Source of the DNA: Clostridium sp. OS1-26
Lineage (GTDB): Bacteria > Bacillota > Clostridia > Clostridiales > Clostridiaceae
DNA: 64,000 nucleotides
Assembly: GCF_030915445.1 (NCBI RefSeq)
Contig: NZ_CP133264.1
Span: forward strand, 3,505,208-3,569,207
Direction of reading: 5' to 3'
Shown: positions 25,059 to 34,383 of the stretch, piece by piece
Layout: each line of letters begins with the position of its first letter
Position numbering within the stretch: the stretch's first letter is position 1
The notes under the pieces: model-generated
The model's database searches: none
Told to the model about the DNA's origin: nothing
Seen by the model: only the letters and a program-made list of their open reading frames with translations
Position numbers and translations under genes: made by a program

Positions 25059-26828
25059 ATGAGGTATTTACTACTTATTGCAGCAATATTACTTATTCCG
25101 TATAATTTACTGCCTGTTAGTGTATGCGGAGCAATACTGTTATTAATATGCAGCATATATTTATTAAAAATAGAAAAGAACTTAATAGTTAACCAATATA
25201 TATTTTATTCAATATTATTCTTAAATGTTATAGCAATACTATCCTTAATATACAGCAAAAATATAAATCTATTTTTTGATGGCTTCATTACATATCTAGC
25301 TGTTCTGCTGTTCTATTTATTATTTACGAATCTACATATGCCTAAAGTATTAGATTATTTTGCCTATATTACATCAATATCAGCTTTTATATTTATAATA
25401 TTTCAAGGGCTTATATTAAATAAAAGAATAGATGGTACTTTTGGATATGCCAATACATATGGACTATTGCTGTTAATTGGTTTATATATGAATGAAATAA
25501 GAACAGAACAAAAGTTTAAGTCATCAATTCAATGGGTACTAATACTAGGGATACTACTTACTGAGTCAAGAAATACATTTATATATTTATTTATTTTTGC
25601 ATTAATATGCTATTTTGCAGAATATAAAGAAAAGAACTATAGAATAGCAATAAATTTTTTTACGACGATTATATTTTATGGATTAGTTAAATATTTTGGA
25701 CTAGGAACAGCCTTTGTTATACCAGTTTTTTATATACCCTTATATCATTTTTACAACAAGTCTGGTGTTAAAATAAAAAAACAGATATCTTTATTTTTTG
25801 CGATTGCTATAGTTGTATCTCTTTCTTTGTTGGTATTTGGAAAATTTAATTTTAACACTAGAGTGAGCAATATCAGTTTAGATTCAGGATCTCTTCAAGA
25901 AAGATTTATATATTATGAAGACTGTTTTCAAAGTATAATAAAAAATCCTTTGGGTTCTGGTATTAACTCATTTGTGTATAAACAGTATAAAAATCAATCC
26001 GCCTTTTATGACATAAAATACATTCACAATTCACTTCTGCAAGTTTGTTATGATATGGGAATACTAGGGCTAGCAGCCTTTATGTTTATATTCATATATG
26101 GAGTATATATGATACTAAAATCTGAGAAGGATAGATTAAAAGTTTTAAAGTTGGCTATGTTTTTAACGATCTATTTTCATAGTTTGCTAGATTTTGATTT
26201 TTCTTTTACTTCAATTTTTATAATAGTAGTAATGATAATGAGTTTTTTAGATAAACGAAGCAGCTTTACTATAAGAAAATCAGTTAAAATGTCTATGATA
26301 ATTTTAGGATTGATAATTTCAGTATATATTTTAATAATTAATTCTTTAGTTTTCCTAGGAAATATATATGCAAAAAATGATATAAACAAATCCGTTGCTT
26401 TTTATCGAGCTAATAAAGCAATAACTATTAGAAATCCAGATATATACGTGCTTATGGCTCAGGCTTATAGAGGCAATAATATGTATAAAGAATGTCTAGC
26501 AAACTTAAAATTAGCAGAACAAGTTAATAATGAAGATCCTAGAATAAAGATGAATATTGCTTTTACCTATGAAAGACTTGGAGATATAGAGAATACAATA
26601 AAGTATTTTGATATAGTTTTAAGTTATGAAAGATATTATCCTGAAATATATAAAAGTTACTATTTGTACCTAGATAGTATTTATAAAAATACAAAGAATC
26701 ATAGTTATAAAGTAAAAATGGATAATTTAAGAGAGCTTTACTATAAAAATTATTGTTCATTAAATAAGAAATCTATATTTTTAAGAAATCAGCTAGAGAA
26801 TAATCTTAATTATGATATAAAAAATTAA
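25059..26828 (+). CDS. O-antigen ligase/polymerase-like membrane protein with TPR tail
   Basis: A 589-residue protein with about eleven membrane helices over residues 1-440, and the Wzy_C-like pattern: TESRNTF, GSGINSFVYK, IHNSLLQVCYDMGILGLAAFMF. The C-terminal 140 residues form tetratricopeptide-like helices (NPDIYVLMAQAYRGNNMYKECLANLKLAEQ). Such proteins join or polymerise glycans at the outer face of the membrane; in a Gram-positive the acceptor may be a wall polymer or a surface protein. It is followed by two secreted or surface proteins, which could be its substrates. That is inference only. Confidence 0.75.
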   Translation: MRYLLLIAAILLIPYNLLPVSVCGAILLLICSIYLLKIEKNLIVNQYIFYSILFLNVIAILSLIYSKNINLFFDGFITYLAVLLFYLLFTNLHMPKVLDYFAYITSISAFIFIIFQGLILNKRIDGTFGYANTYGLLLLIGLYMNEIRTEQKFKSSIQWVLILGILLTESRNTFIYLFIFALICYFAEYKEKNYRIAINFFTTIIFYGLVKYFGLGTAFVIPVFYIPLYHFYNKSGVKIKKQISLFFAIAIVVSLSLLVFGKFNFNTRVSNISLDSGSLQERFIYYEDCFQSIIKNPLGSGINSFVYKQYKNQSAFYDIKYIHNSLLQVCYDMGILGLAAFMFIFIYGVYMILKSEKDRLKVLKLAMFLTIYFHSLLDFDFSFTSIFIIVVMIMSFLDKRSSFTIRKSVKMSMIILGLIISVYILIINSLVFLGNIYAKNDINKSVAFYRANKAITIRNPDIYVLMAQAYRGNNMYKECLANLKLAEQVNNEDPRIKMNIAFTYERLGDIENTIKYFDIVLSYERYYPEIYKSYYLYLDSIYKNTKNHSYKVKMDNLRELYYKNYCSLNKKSIFLRNQLENNLNYDIKN

Positions 26829-26947
26829 AGAAAATAGTATAGTCAACATATTAATAAATTTTTATTTTTGTTTTCTTTTTATTTAATATGTTTCCTTTAC
26901 AATAAGGCTATGGAAATAAATTAGAATATTGAAAGGGGAACTAAAAA

Positions 26948-27808
26948 ATGAAAAAAATATTCATGTCGGTTCTAACAGCATCTGTAATATTAGGAGCTTC
27001 AACAGTAGCCTTTGCTGCAGGGGATACAACGATAACTAGTTCGGATAACACACAGGTTACTCAAACTCAAACACAAGATCAAACCACACAAAGTACGACA
27101 TCATCATCTATAACATCGGATCAATTCTATTCAACAGTATATATGGACAAGATGACTACAATAGTAGATTTAAGAGCTCAGACTAAGGTTGCCTTAGATG
27201 CAAACAAAGCTATTGAAGAACAAATTAAAAATGGCATTAAAGCCTATAATACTTCTGGAGATATAGGGGGACAAGTTAAAACAGAAAGAGAAAAAGTTAA
27301 AAATGATATTACACAAACAAGAATGTTGGTTCAACAAAGGAATACATTACGCAAACAATTTCAAGCTGCAATAAAAGCTAATGATTCTGCAACTATGAAG
27401 AGTATAGAGCCTCAAATTCAAGCATTAACCTCTCAAATAGATTCTGAGAAAAAACAAGTAGATGCAGATAAAGCAGCGCTACAACCTCTAGTAGACCAAT
27501 TAAAAACTGCTAACAATGCAAGAAAACAAAAACTTCAGCAATTGCAGCCTTTAATACAACAGAACAAAGATTTACATCAAAAAATTGTTCAAGAGGAAAC
27601 AGCTAAAAATCAATTATGGAAATCCTATAGTGATCAAATTAAAGCAAGGGACTTTACTTCAGCAGGAAACACTTTGCAAAGTATTATAGATGCTAAGACA
27701 CAAATTATTAAAGATATCAAGGCTAATGGAGATATATTAAACCAGTTGCTTAATGCTATAAATTCTCTTAATGGAACACAGCAATCTACAAATACAACTC
27801 AGCAGTAA
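26948..27808 (+). CDS. Secreted coiled-coil protein
   Basis: A 286-residue protein with a signal peptide ending VAFAAG (about residues 1-24), a Thr/Gln/Ser-rich linker (about 25-58), and a long Lys/Gln/Glu-rich helical region (60-275) that should form coiled coil. It ends in a short Gln/Thr-rich tail. I recognise no named domain. ATG start behind AAAGGGGA. It is 33 bases upstream of a CWB2 protein and probably cotranscribed. Possibly an envelope-associated structural protein. Confidence 0.75.
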   Translation: MKKIFMSVLTASVILGASTVAFAAGDTTITSSDNTQVTQTQTQDQTTQSTTSSSITSDQFYSTVYMDKMTTIVDLRAQTKVALDANKAIEEQIKNGIKAYNTSGDIGGQVKTEREKVKNDITQTRMLVQQRNTLRKQFQAAIKANDSATMKSIEPQIQALTSQIDSEKKQVDADKAALQPLVDQLKTANNARKQKLQQLQPLIQQNKDLHQKIVQEETAKNQLWKSYSDQIKARDFTSAGNTLQSIIDAKTQIIKDIKANGDILNQLLNAINSLNGTQQSTNTTQQ

Positions 27809-27841
27809 TATAGAGTTATGATAACTGGAGGAAGAAAAAAT

Positions 27842-28954
27842 ATGATTAATAAGAAGAGTGCTATAATGTTTTCTGTTGTATCCTTAATGGTATTAGCCAT
27901 GTCTAACATAAAAGTTTCAGCACAAGGGACATCAAATAGGTTATGGGGAACAGATAGATATGAAACATCATCTCAGATATGCAGTAATGGCTGGACAAAA
28001 AGTGAATATGCAGTTATAGCTTCTGGAGAAAACTTTCCTGATGCTTTAGGAGCAGCTAGTTTAGCGAAGAAATATAATGCGCCTATTCTTTTAACAGAAA
28101 AAAATGGTCTTAATGAAAATACATCTAATCAGTTAGCAAAATTAGGAGTTAAACATGCTTTTATAGTTGGGGGACCTGGGGTAGTTTCATCTACTGTTGA
28201 GAGTCAAATAAAAAGTAAGGGAATAGCTGTAGATAGGTTTTATGGTGCAGATCGTTATGAAACATCTATAAGCATTGCTAAACAAATGGGAAATACTAGT
28301 GAAGTAGCAGTAGTAACAGGAGAAGACTTCTCAGATGGATTAAGTATAGGACCTATAGCAGCTAAAAAAGGAATCCCTGTAATATTAGTACCTAAAACTA
28401 ATTTGCCTGCTGTAATTAAAAACTATATATCAGATAAAAATATATCTAAGACCTATATCATAGGGGAAAATGATATGATAAGTGATGAGGTCGCAGCTCA
28501 GTTTCCTAATGTAGAAAGAATAACAGGCAGCAACAGATATGATAGAAACATTAATATAATAAATAGATTTGAAGATGACATTAATTTCGATAAAGTTTGT
28601 ATAGCTTCTGGAGAAAACTTTCCTGATGCTTTATCTGGTACAGCTTATGCTGCACTAAATTCATCGCCTATATTTCTAGTATCTTCAAATTTAAATGCAA
28701 ATGCAAAAACATTTATATCATCAAAACTTGCTAAAATAAATACAGTAAATATTTTAGGCGGAGAAGCTGTTGTTTCTCAATCAATTTTAAATAACATAAC
28801 TAATTCATCAGTTAACATACCAAAGTCTCCAACAACGGAAGATGACTCTGCCAATATACAAGAAGATGGAATAGATTTAAATAATCCTACACTAAATAAC
28901 AGCACAAACACTGATGGAACTGAATATAACTTAAATGATTCAGAATTGAAATAG
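27842..28954 (+). CDS. Cell-wall-binding type 2 (CWB2) repeat protein
   Basis: A 370-residue exported protein: signal peptide to about residue 27 (NIKVSAQG), then three CWB2 repeats starting at RLWGTDRYETS, RFYGADRYETS and RITGSNRYDRN. Three copies are the number that forms the trimeric wall-polymer-binding unit in clostridial surface proteins. The remaining acidic tail (about 45 residues) shows no other domain, so this may be a pure anchor or a small wall protein. ATG at 27842 behind GGAGGA; the in-frame upstream start at 27818 has no ribosome site. Confidence 0.88.
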   Translation: MINKKSAIMFSVVSLMVLAMSNIKVSAQGTSNRLWGTDRYETSSQICSNGWTKSEYAVIASGENFPDALGAASLAKKYNAPILLTEKNGLNENTSNQLAKLGVKHAFIVGGPGVVSSTVESQIKSKGIAVDRFYGADRYETSISIAKQMGNTSEVAVVTGEDFSDGLSIGPIAAKKGIPVILVPKTNLPAVIKNYISDKNISKTYIIGENDMISDEVAAQFPNVERITGSNRYDRNINIINRFEDDINFDKVCIASGENFPDALSGTAYAALNSSPIFLVSSNLNANAKTFISSKLAKINTVNILGGEAVVSQSILNNITNSSVNIPKSPTTEDDSANIQEDGIDLNNPTLNNSTNTDGTEYNLNDSELK

Positions 28955-28959
28955 GGTAT

Positions 28960-28998
28960 AAAAATGGAGTTAGAAAGTTCATCTGACTCCATTTTTAT
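28960..28998 (+). terminator. Intrinsic terminator after the CWB2 gene
   Basis: AAAAATGGAGT / ACTCCATTTTT, with the T-run built into the stem. Confidence 0.75.
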
Positions 28999-29091
28999 GT
29001 TGTAGAATCAAGGAGTTAAATATTAGCACACAGATAACGATAATAGAGTGTAAATATATAAAGATAATAAATTTCTAAAAGAGGTGCTGAT

Positions 29092-29787
29092 ATGGATAAA
29101 GAAAAAATATTGATTGTTGATGATGATAAGGATATTGTTAACCTTATAAGTGATATATTAGAAGATGAAAAATATGAAATAGACAAGGCTTATAATGGAA
29201 CAGAATCTATTAATAAGGTGTTAGACAAAAATTTTAATTTGATTATTTTAGATATAATGCTTCCAGATATAGATGGTATAGAAGTGTGTAGAAAAATAAG
29301 AGATAAGTTTTTTGGACCAATAATATTCTTAACTGCTAAGAACAGAAATATAGATAAAATAATAGGTTTGGAAATGGGAGCAGATGACTATATAACTAAG
29401 CCTTTTGATGATGGAGAACTATGTGCTAGAGTAAAAGCACATTTAAGAAGACAAAAAAGAATTGAAAACCCTCACTTAATTGAAAATGAAACAATTAAAT
29501 ATAATTACATAGAAGTTAACAAAAATTCCTTTGAAGCAGTTGTAGATGGAAGAAAGGTAGATTTATCTACTAGGGAATTTCAAATACTATGCTTCCTCAT
29601 GGAAAACCCTAAAAGAGTACTAACTAGAGAACAAATATATAATGGAGTTTGGGGCTATGACGAATTTGGTGATATAAGCACTGTCACTGTACACATAAAA
29701 AAATTAAGAGAAAAAATTAATGATTGTGATAGATTCATAAAAACTATATGGGGGGCAGGATATAAGTTTATAGGTGAAAAAGAATAG
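29092..29787 (+). CDS. OmpR-family response regulator
   Basis: A 231-residue two-domain regulator: a receiver domain (VDDDKDIV acidic pocket, phosphoacceptor Asp in LIILDIMLPD, switch Lys in YITKPFDD) and a winged-helix DNA-binding domain (about 135-230, with TREFQILCFLMENPKRVLTREQ and VTVHIKKLREKI). It pairs with the histidine kinase 30 bases downstream. Position after the envelope genes suggests, but does not prove, that it senses or controls the envelope. Confidence 0.92.
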   Translation: MDKEKILIVDDDKDIVNLISDILEDEKYEIDKAYNGTESINKVLDKNFNLIILDIMLPDIDGIEVCRKIRDKFFGPIIFLTAKNRNIDKIIGLEMGADDYITKPFDDGELCARVKAHLRRQKRIENPHLIENETIKYNYIEVNKNSFEAVVDGRKVDLSTREFQILCFLMENPKRVLTREQIYNGVWGYDEFGDISTVTVHIKKLREKINDCDRFIKTIWGAGYKFIGEKE

Positions 29788-29817
29788 TTTACTTAATAAT
29801 TAAAAAGGTGAATCGAA

Positions 29818-31131
29818 ATGAAAACTTTATATCAAAAAATAGGTGTAGTGTTGACACTAGGCTTTATACTACAAATTATAAGTTTCGGAGTTTTTTATAA
29901 ACATGTAGTTACTAATAGAGTAATTTCCGAAATAAATTACCAGGAAAAAAAGAGACAAACTGTCATGCAAGAAGCAATAGCTGATGTACAGAAGGTTCAT
30001 AAAAGGCAGGATAAGCTAGAAAAATCTGTTGAGGACATTTCTAAAAAATATAAGGTTTATTTTATTATTAAAGATGAGAATGGAGGCACCATTTATTCGA
30101 CCAAGAGTTTAAAGAACCAAAGTGATAGTATACAGGAACAAGGCTATGTAAAAGTTTCAGGAAAGATTTCTTATGTGATTTATGGATATTTTCCGGAGAC
30201 CGTTATAAATAATGGATTCCAGCTAAAAGGTCAAACTGGTAGGATTTTGATAGCTACTATTATAATAACTGTTTCTATAATAATACTTATTATAATATAC
30301 AGATTTATAGCTGATCCATTAAAGAAGTTAAGTAAAGCAGTTAATGACATACAATACGGTAATACAGTAATTGAAATACCTTACTATGGGGATGATGAAT
30401 TAGGGGTTCTGTGTAGAAATTTTGAAGAGATGGGGAAAAGATTGAAAAAATCTGAAGATAACCAGCAGGAGCTTATTCAGGCTATATCTCATGATATTAA
30501 AACACCTCTTACGTCTATTATAGGTTATTCTAAAAGGTTAGTAGAGGGCAAGGTAAAAGATGATAAGCAAATTCAGTATCATAATATTATTTATAACAAA
30601 GCTATTGAGTTAAAGCTTCTTTTAGAAGAGTTAGAAGACTATTCAAATATAAATTCTGTAAGCAAATATAGCAAAGAGCCTGTAAATTGTAGAAAGATGT
30701 TTGAGCAGTTAAATTTAGAGTTAGAAGAAGAAATTGAGGGAAAAGAAGCTCAATTACATTACTTAAATAGGATAGATGAAAATATAATTTTAAATTTTGA
30801 TGTTAAAAAAATGAAAAGAGTATTTATTAATTTGATACATAACTCTCTAAAATATGCTGGTGATAACTGCATTATAAATATAACAGGTATTAGCAAAGAT
30901 ACAGTTTTAAGATTTGAAATAAGTGATAATGGAGAAGGAGTGCCAAAGGAACACTTAAATAAGATTTTTGATAGATTTTACAGGATAGATTCCTCAAGGT
31001 CTAGAGAAAAAGGAGGAACCGGCTTAGGACTTGCTATATGTAAAGATATTGTAGAAAACCATGGAGGACAAATAAGAGCAGAGAACCTTCCGACAAAAGG
31101 TTTTTCAATAATTATAGAATTTAAAATATAA
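29818..31131 (+). CDS. Sensor histidine kinase, partner of the upstream response regulator
   Basis: A 437-residue membrane kinase: membrane helix about 8-28, an external sensor of roughly 110 residues (28-138), a second helix about 140-162, HAMP, HisKA with phosphoacceptor in AISHDIKTPLTSIIGY, and HATPase_c (NLIHNSLKYA, DNGEGVP, GGTGLGLAI). ATG start behind AAAAGGTGA. The signal is unknown. Confidence 0.92.
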   Translation: MKTLYQKIGVVLTLGFILQIISFGVFYKHVVTNRVISEINYQEKKRQTVMQEAIADVQKVHKRQDKLEKSVEDISKKYKVYFIIKDENGGTIYSTKSLKNQSDSIQEQGYVKVSGKISYVIYGYFPETVINNGFQLKGQTGRILIATIIITVSIIILIIIYRFIADPLKKLSKAVNDIQYGNTVIEIPYYGDDELGVLCRNFEEMGKRLKKSEDNQQELIQAISHDIKTPLTSIIGYSKRLVEGKVKDDKQIQYHNIIYNKAIELKLLLEELEDYSNINSVSKYSKEPVNCRKMFEQLNLELEEEIEGKEAQLHYLNRIDENIILNFDVKKMKRVFINLIHNSLKYAGDNCIINITGISKDTVLRFEISDNGEGVPKEHLNKIFDRFYRIDSSRSREKGGTGLGLAICKDIVENHGGQIRAENLPTKGFSIIIEFKI

Positions 31132-31321
31132 TAAGATATTACAAAATGTTAATAATTAATTTATTGAGTTTTAAAATATTAAGGGTATAATAAATTTATA
31201 AGCATATATAATGCTGAATAAAATATTAAGTGGTATTGAGAACTGTAAAATGAGAAAAGGTAGGTGAAGTTGTTACTAATTATTAAGATAAATTCTTATA
31301 ATTTGGTAACATAAAGTCGAT

Positions 31322-31753
31322 ATGAATATAGCATTTTTTTTAACACCTAAAGAAGAAATAGTATATGAAAATGTCAATTCGACTATGAGGCAAGCATTAG
31401 AGAAAATGGAATACCATAGATATACGGCTATTCCTTTATTAGATGACCAAGGAAAGTATGTTGGAACACTTACAGAGGGTGATTTGCTTTGGAAACTAAA
31501 AAATACCTCAGGTTTAGATTTAAAAAGTACAAGCAAGATAAAATTAAATGATATACCTAGAAGAATGGTAAATAAGCCTATTCATATTAACTCAAACATA
31601 GAGGATTTACTTTATACTTCTGTAAGTCAAAACTTTATACCGGTAGTAGATGATAAGGAAATATTTATTGGAATAATAAAGAGAAGTGACATATTAAACT
31701 ATTGTTATAAAAGTTTTGTTGAAGCACAATTAAAAGCATTAGTTGTAGATTAG
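31322..31753 (+). CDS. CBS-domain-pair protein
   Basis: A 143-residue cytoplasmic protein made of two CBS motifs (about 8-65 and 80-135; YRYTAIPLLDD-like and NFIPVVDDKEIFIGIIKRSDIL). Such pairs bind adenine nucleotides and act as regulatory modules. There is no clear ribosome site before the ATG. A TATAAT at 31297-31302 would place the transcript start only about 13 bases upstream, so translation may depend on a very short leader. A terminator follows. Confidence 0.82.
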   Translation: MNIAFFLTPKEEIVYENVNSTMRQALEKMEYHRYTAIPLLDDQGKYVGTLTEGDLLWKLKNTSGLDLKSTSKIKLNDIPRRMVNKPIHINSNIEDLLYTSVSQNFIPVVDDKEIFIGIIKRSDILNYCYKSFVEAQLKALVVD

Positions 31754-31773
31754 AAATTGAATATATTTATTGC

Positions 31774-31827
31774 AAAGAAACTTAGTTTATAGATATTTAT
31801 AATTATCATAACTAAGTTTCTTTCTTT
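31774..31827 (+). terminator. Intrinsic terminator after the CBS gene
   Basis: AAAGAAACTTAGTT / AACTAAGTTTCTTT, a perfect 14-bp stem, followed by CTTTT. Confidence 0.75.
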
Positions 31828-31919
31828 TAAAAATAAGAAGGATTATTTTTATAATTTAAAGAAAAAATAAAGTATAGGAAAATCCTTAGATAATTAATAT
31901 GTATTAAGGAGGAATTCAA

Positions 31920-33584
31920 GTGAAAAACGAAAATTGCGTAAGAGTTATCCCTTTGGGGGGACTTGGAGAAATTGGCAAAAACATAACTGCAATTGAATAT
32001 AAAGACGAAATCATGGTAATAGACTGCGGAATATCTTTTCCTGAGGAAGACATGTATGGTGTAGATTTAGTAATACCTGATATATCATATCTGTTAGATA
32101 ACAAAGAAAAAGTTAAAGGAATATTTTTAACTCATGGGCACGAAGATCACATAGGCTCAATACCATATTTTTTAAAACAGCTTAATGTACCTATTTATGG
32201 CACAAGATTGACTTTAGGAATAGTTGAAATAAAATTAAAAGAGCATGGTTTACTCAATAGCTCTGAGCTTCATGCGGTAGAACCTGGCGATACAGTGGAG
32301 CTAGAAAACTTTAAGGTTGAATTTATAAGAAACAATCACAGTATATCAGATTCCTGCTGTCTTGCTATCTTCACACCGGTGGGAGTTATACTACATACTG
32401 GAGATTTTAAAGTAGATTATACACCTATAGATGATAAAGTTATGGATTTAAAGCGCATATCTAATCTTGGAAGTAGCGGAGTATTATTGCTTATGGCGGA
32501 TAGCACAAATGTTGAGCGTTCTGGTCATACAATTTCAGAAAGTTCTATAGGAGAAACATTGATTAAAATTTTCTCGAAAGCTGAAGGAAGGGTAATCGTG
32601 GCTACATTTGCCTCGAATATTCAAAGAATGCAGCAAATAGTCAATGCTTCTGTACAATATGGAAGAAAGATAGCCTTTAGTGGAAGAAGTATGGAAAACA
32701 TATCTAAGGTTGCAATGGAACTAGGATACTTGCATATACCAGAACATTATATGATTTCTGTAGATGAGATTCGCAATTACCCGAATGAGCAGATAACTAT
32801 CATAACTACAGGTAGTCAAGGAGAGCCTATGTCAGCTCTTGCCAGAATAGCCTTCTCTACTCATAAAATAATTAAACTTGAACCTAATGACTTAATTATT
32901 ATATCTGCATCACCAATACCTGGCAATGGAAAGTTTATATCAAGAGTAATTAATGAACTATTTAAAAAAGGAGCAGAGGTTATTTATGAAGCATTAGAGG
33001 AAGTACACGTATCCGGCCATGCTTATAGAGAAGAGTTGAAATTAATTCATACACTAGTACATCCTAAGTATTTTATGCCAGTTCATGGTGAATATAGACA
33101 TCTTAGACATCATTCAATATTAGCACAAAAGCTTGGTATGGAAAGTTCAAACACTTTTATTATGGAAACTGGTCAGGTTTTAGAGCTATCAGAAAATGAA
33201 GCTAAAATTTCTGGTAGAGTTCCGACTGGTATTGTTCTTGTAGACGGACTTGGAGTTGGAGATGTTGGGAATATAGTGCTTAGAGATAGAAGGCATTTAG
33301 CTGAAGACGGTATTTTAACAGTAGTTGTAACTATAGAAAAAGAAACCTACAATATCATTGCAGGACCAGATATAATCACCAGAGGCTTCATTTACGTAAA
33401 GGAATCAGAACCTCTAATTAATGAAGCAAAAGAAATCGTAAAAAAAGAATTGGATAATTGCTTAGAAAATAAAGTAATTGAATGGTACGTATTAAAATCT
33501 AACATGAAAAAATCTTTAGAAAAATTTTTATATGAAAAAACAAAAAGAAGACCGGTTATACTTCCAATAATAATGGAAATTTAA
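31920..33584 (+). CDS. rnj: Ribonuclease J
   Basis: A metallo-beta-lactamase-fold RNase of 554 residues, with both endo- and 5'-exonuclease activity in Firmicutes mRNA and rRNA processing. The zinc motif is THGHEDHIGS, followed by beta-CASP motifs (ADSTNVERSG, TTGSQGEPMSALARIA, HVSGHA, PVHGEYRHL) and a C-terminal domain. GTG start behind AGGAGG. Length is normal. It is a single-gene unit ending at a strong terminator. Confidence 0.95.
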   Translation: MKNENCVRVIPLGGLGEIGKNITAIEYKDEIMVIDCGISFPEEDMYGVDLVIPDISYLLDNKEKVKGIFLTHGHEDHIGSIPYFLKQLNVPIYGTRLTLGIVEIKLKEHGLLNSSELHAVEPGDTVELENFKVEFIRNNHSISDSCCLAIFTPVGVILHTGDFKVDYTPIDDKVMDLKRISNLGSSGVLLLMADSTNVERSGHTISESSIGETLIKIFSKAEGRVIVATFASNIQRMQQIVNASVQYGRKIAFSGRSMENISKVAMELGYLHIPEHYMISVDEIRNYPNEQITIITTGSQGEPMSALARIAFSTHKIIKLEPNDLIIISASPIPGNGKFISRVINELFKKGAEVIYEALEEVHVSGHAYREELKLIHTLVHPKYFMPVHGEYRHLRHHSILAQKLGMESSNTFIMETGQVLELSENEAKISGRVPTGIVLVDGLGVGDVGNIVLRDRRHLAEDGILTVVVTIEKETYNIIAGPDIITRGFIYVKESEPLINEAKEIVKKELDNCLENKVIEWYVLKSNMKKSLEKFLYEKTKRRPVILPIIMEI

Positions 33585-33607
33585 CTTGTATTTCAAAACA
33601 TAAAACT

Positions 33608-33643
33608 CCCCCAATGATATGAAGATAGCATTGGGGGAATTTT
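33608..33643 (+). terminator. Intrinsic terminator after the RNase J gene
   Basis: CCCCCAATG / CATTGGGGG, followed by AATTTTA. Confidence 0.75.
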
Positions 33644-33837
33644 ATAATGCAATTTTTTATAAATTCACTTAATATGATTACATATAATTACATTTATAGA
33701 GTGTAAAACAAGTGTTAATGATGTGAATTATAAATGAACATTAAATATAAATTATTTTATATAAAAATTTATTGCTATTTTTATCTATATATTTTAACAT
33801 AAAAATGTTATAACAAAATAACTAAGGAGGCTAAAAA

Positions 33838-34383
33838 ATGAGCATAACCGAAATATCAGTAAAAAGGCCTGCTGCTATCACCATGATAATAGCATTGCTG
33901 GTTGGTCTGGGTATATTAGGGTATACAAATCTAGGAGCGGATTTATTACCATCTATGACTATACCTGTTATTACCGTATCAACTCCATACAATGGTGCTA
34001 GCGCAGATGACGTAAAAAAAGATATTGTAAAACCTATGGAAGATGCCGTTTCTGGAGTAGCTGGAGTTGACACTATTAACTCTACCTCTAGAGAAGGTAG
34101 CGGAACCGTTATAATTCAATTTAAACAAAATGTTGACATGAACACAGCATTTTTAGATGTTCAAAAGTCAGTGTCTAAGGCTCAAGGGAAACTGCCTAAC
34201 GATGCAGGAACTCCAGTAATCAATAAAATAGACATTAATGCTATGTCTGTAATGACACTTGCCGTTTCAGGAACTGCCTCTTTTGATGAAATATATAATC
34301 AGGCAGACAAAATAAAAACAGAGTTAGAAAAAGTGCCCGGTGTAGGACAAGTATCCCTTGGGGGGCAGACAAAAAACAATTAA
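33838..34383 (+). CDS. RND efflux permease, N-terminal part (frame broken)
   Basis: The first 181 residues of an AcrB/SwrC-type proton-driven pump: transmembrane helix 1 (about 12-30) and the first porter subdomain (DLLPSMTIPVITVSTPYNGAS, PMEDAVSGVAGV, FLDVQKSVSKAQGKLP). It stops at TAA 34381, right after the six-A run 34371-34376; the homologous protein continues at once in the -1 frame. One added A makes a normal 1036-residue permease (33838-36947). The site A-AAA-AAC is in the exact frame of a -1 slippery heptamer and a six-G run lies just before it, so programmed frameshifting is possible. ATG start behind AAGGAGG. Confidence 0.82.
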   Translation: MSITEISVKRPAAITMIIALLVGLGILGYTNLGADLLPSMTIPVITVSTPYNGASADDVKKDIVKPMEDAVSGVAGVDTINSTSREGSGTVIIQFKQNVDMNTAFLDVQKSVSKAQGKLPNDAGTPVINKIDINAMSVMTLAVSGTASFDEIYNQADKIKTELEKVPGVGQVSLGGQTKNN

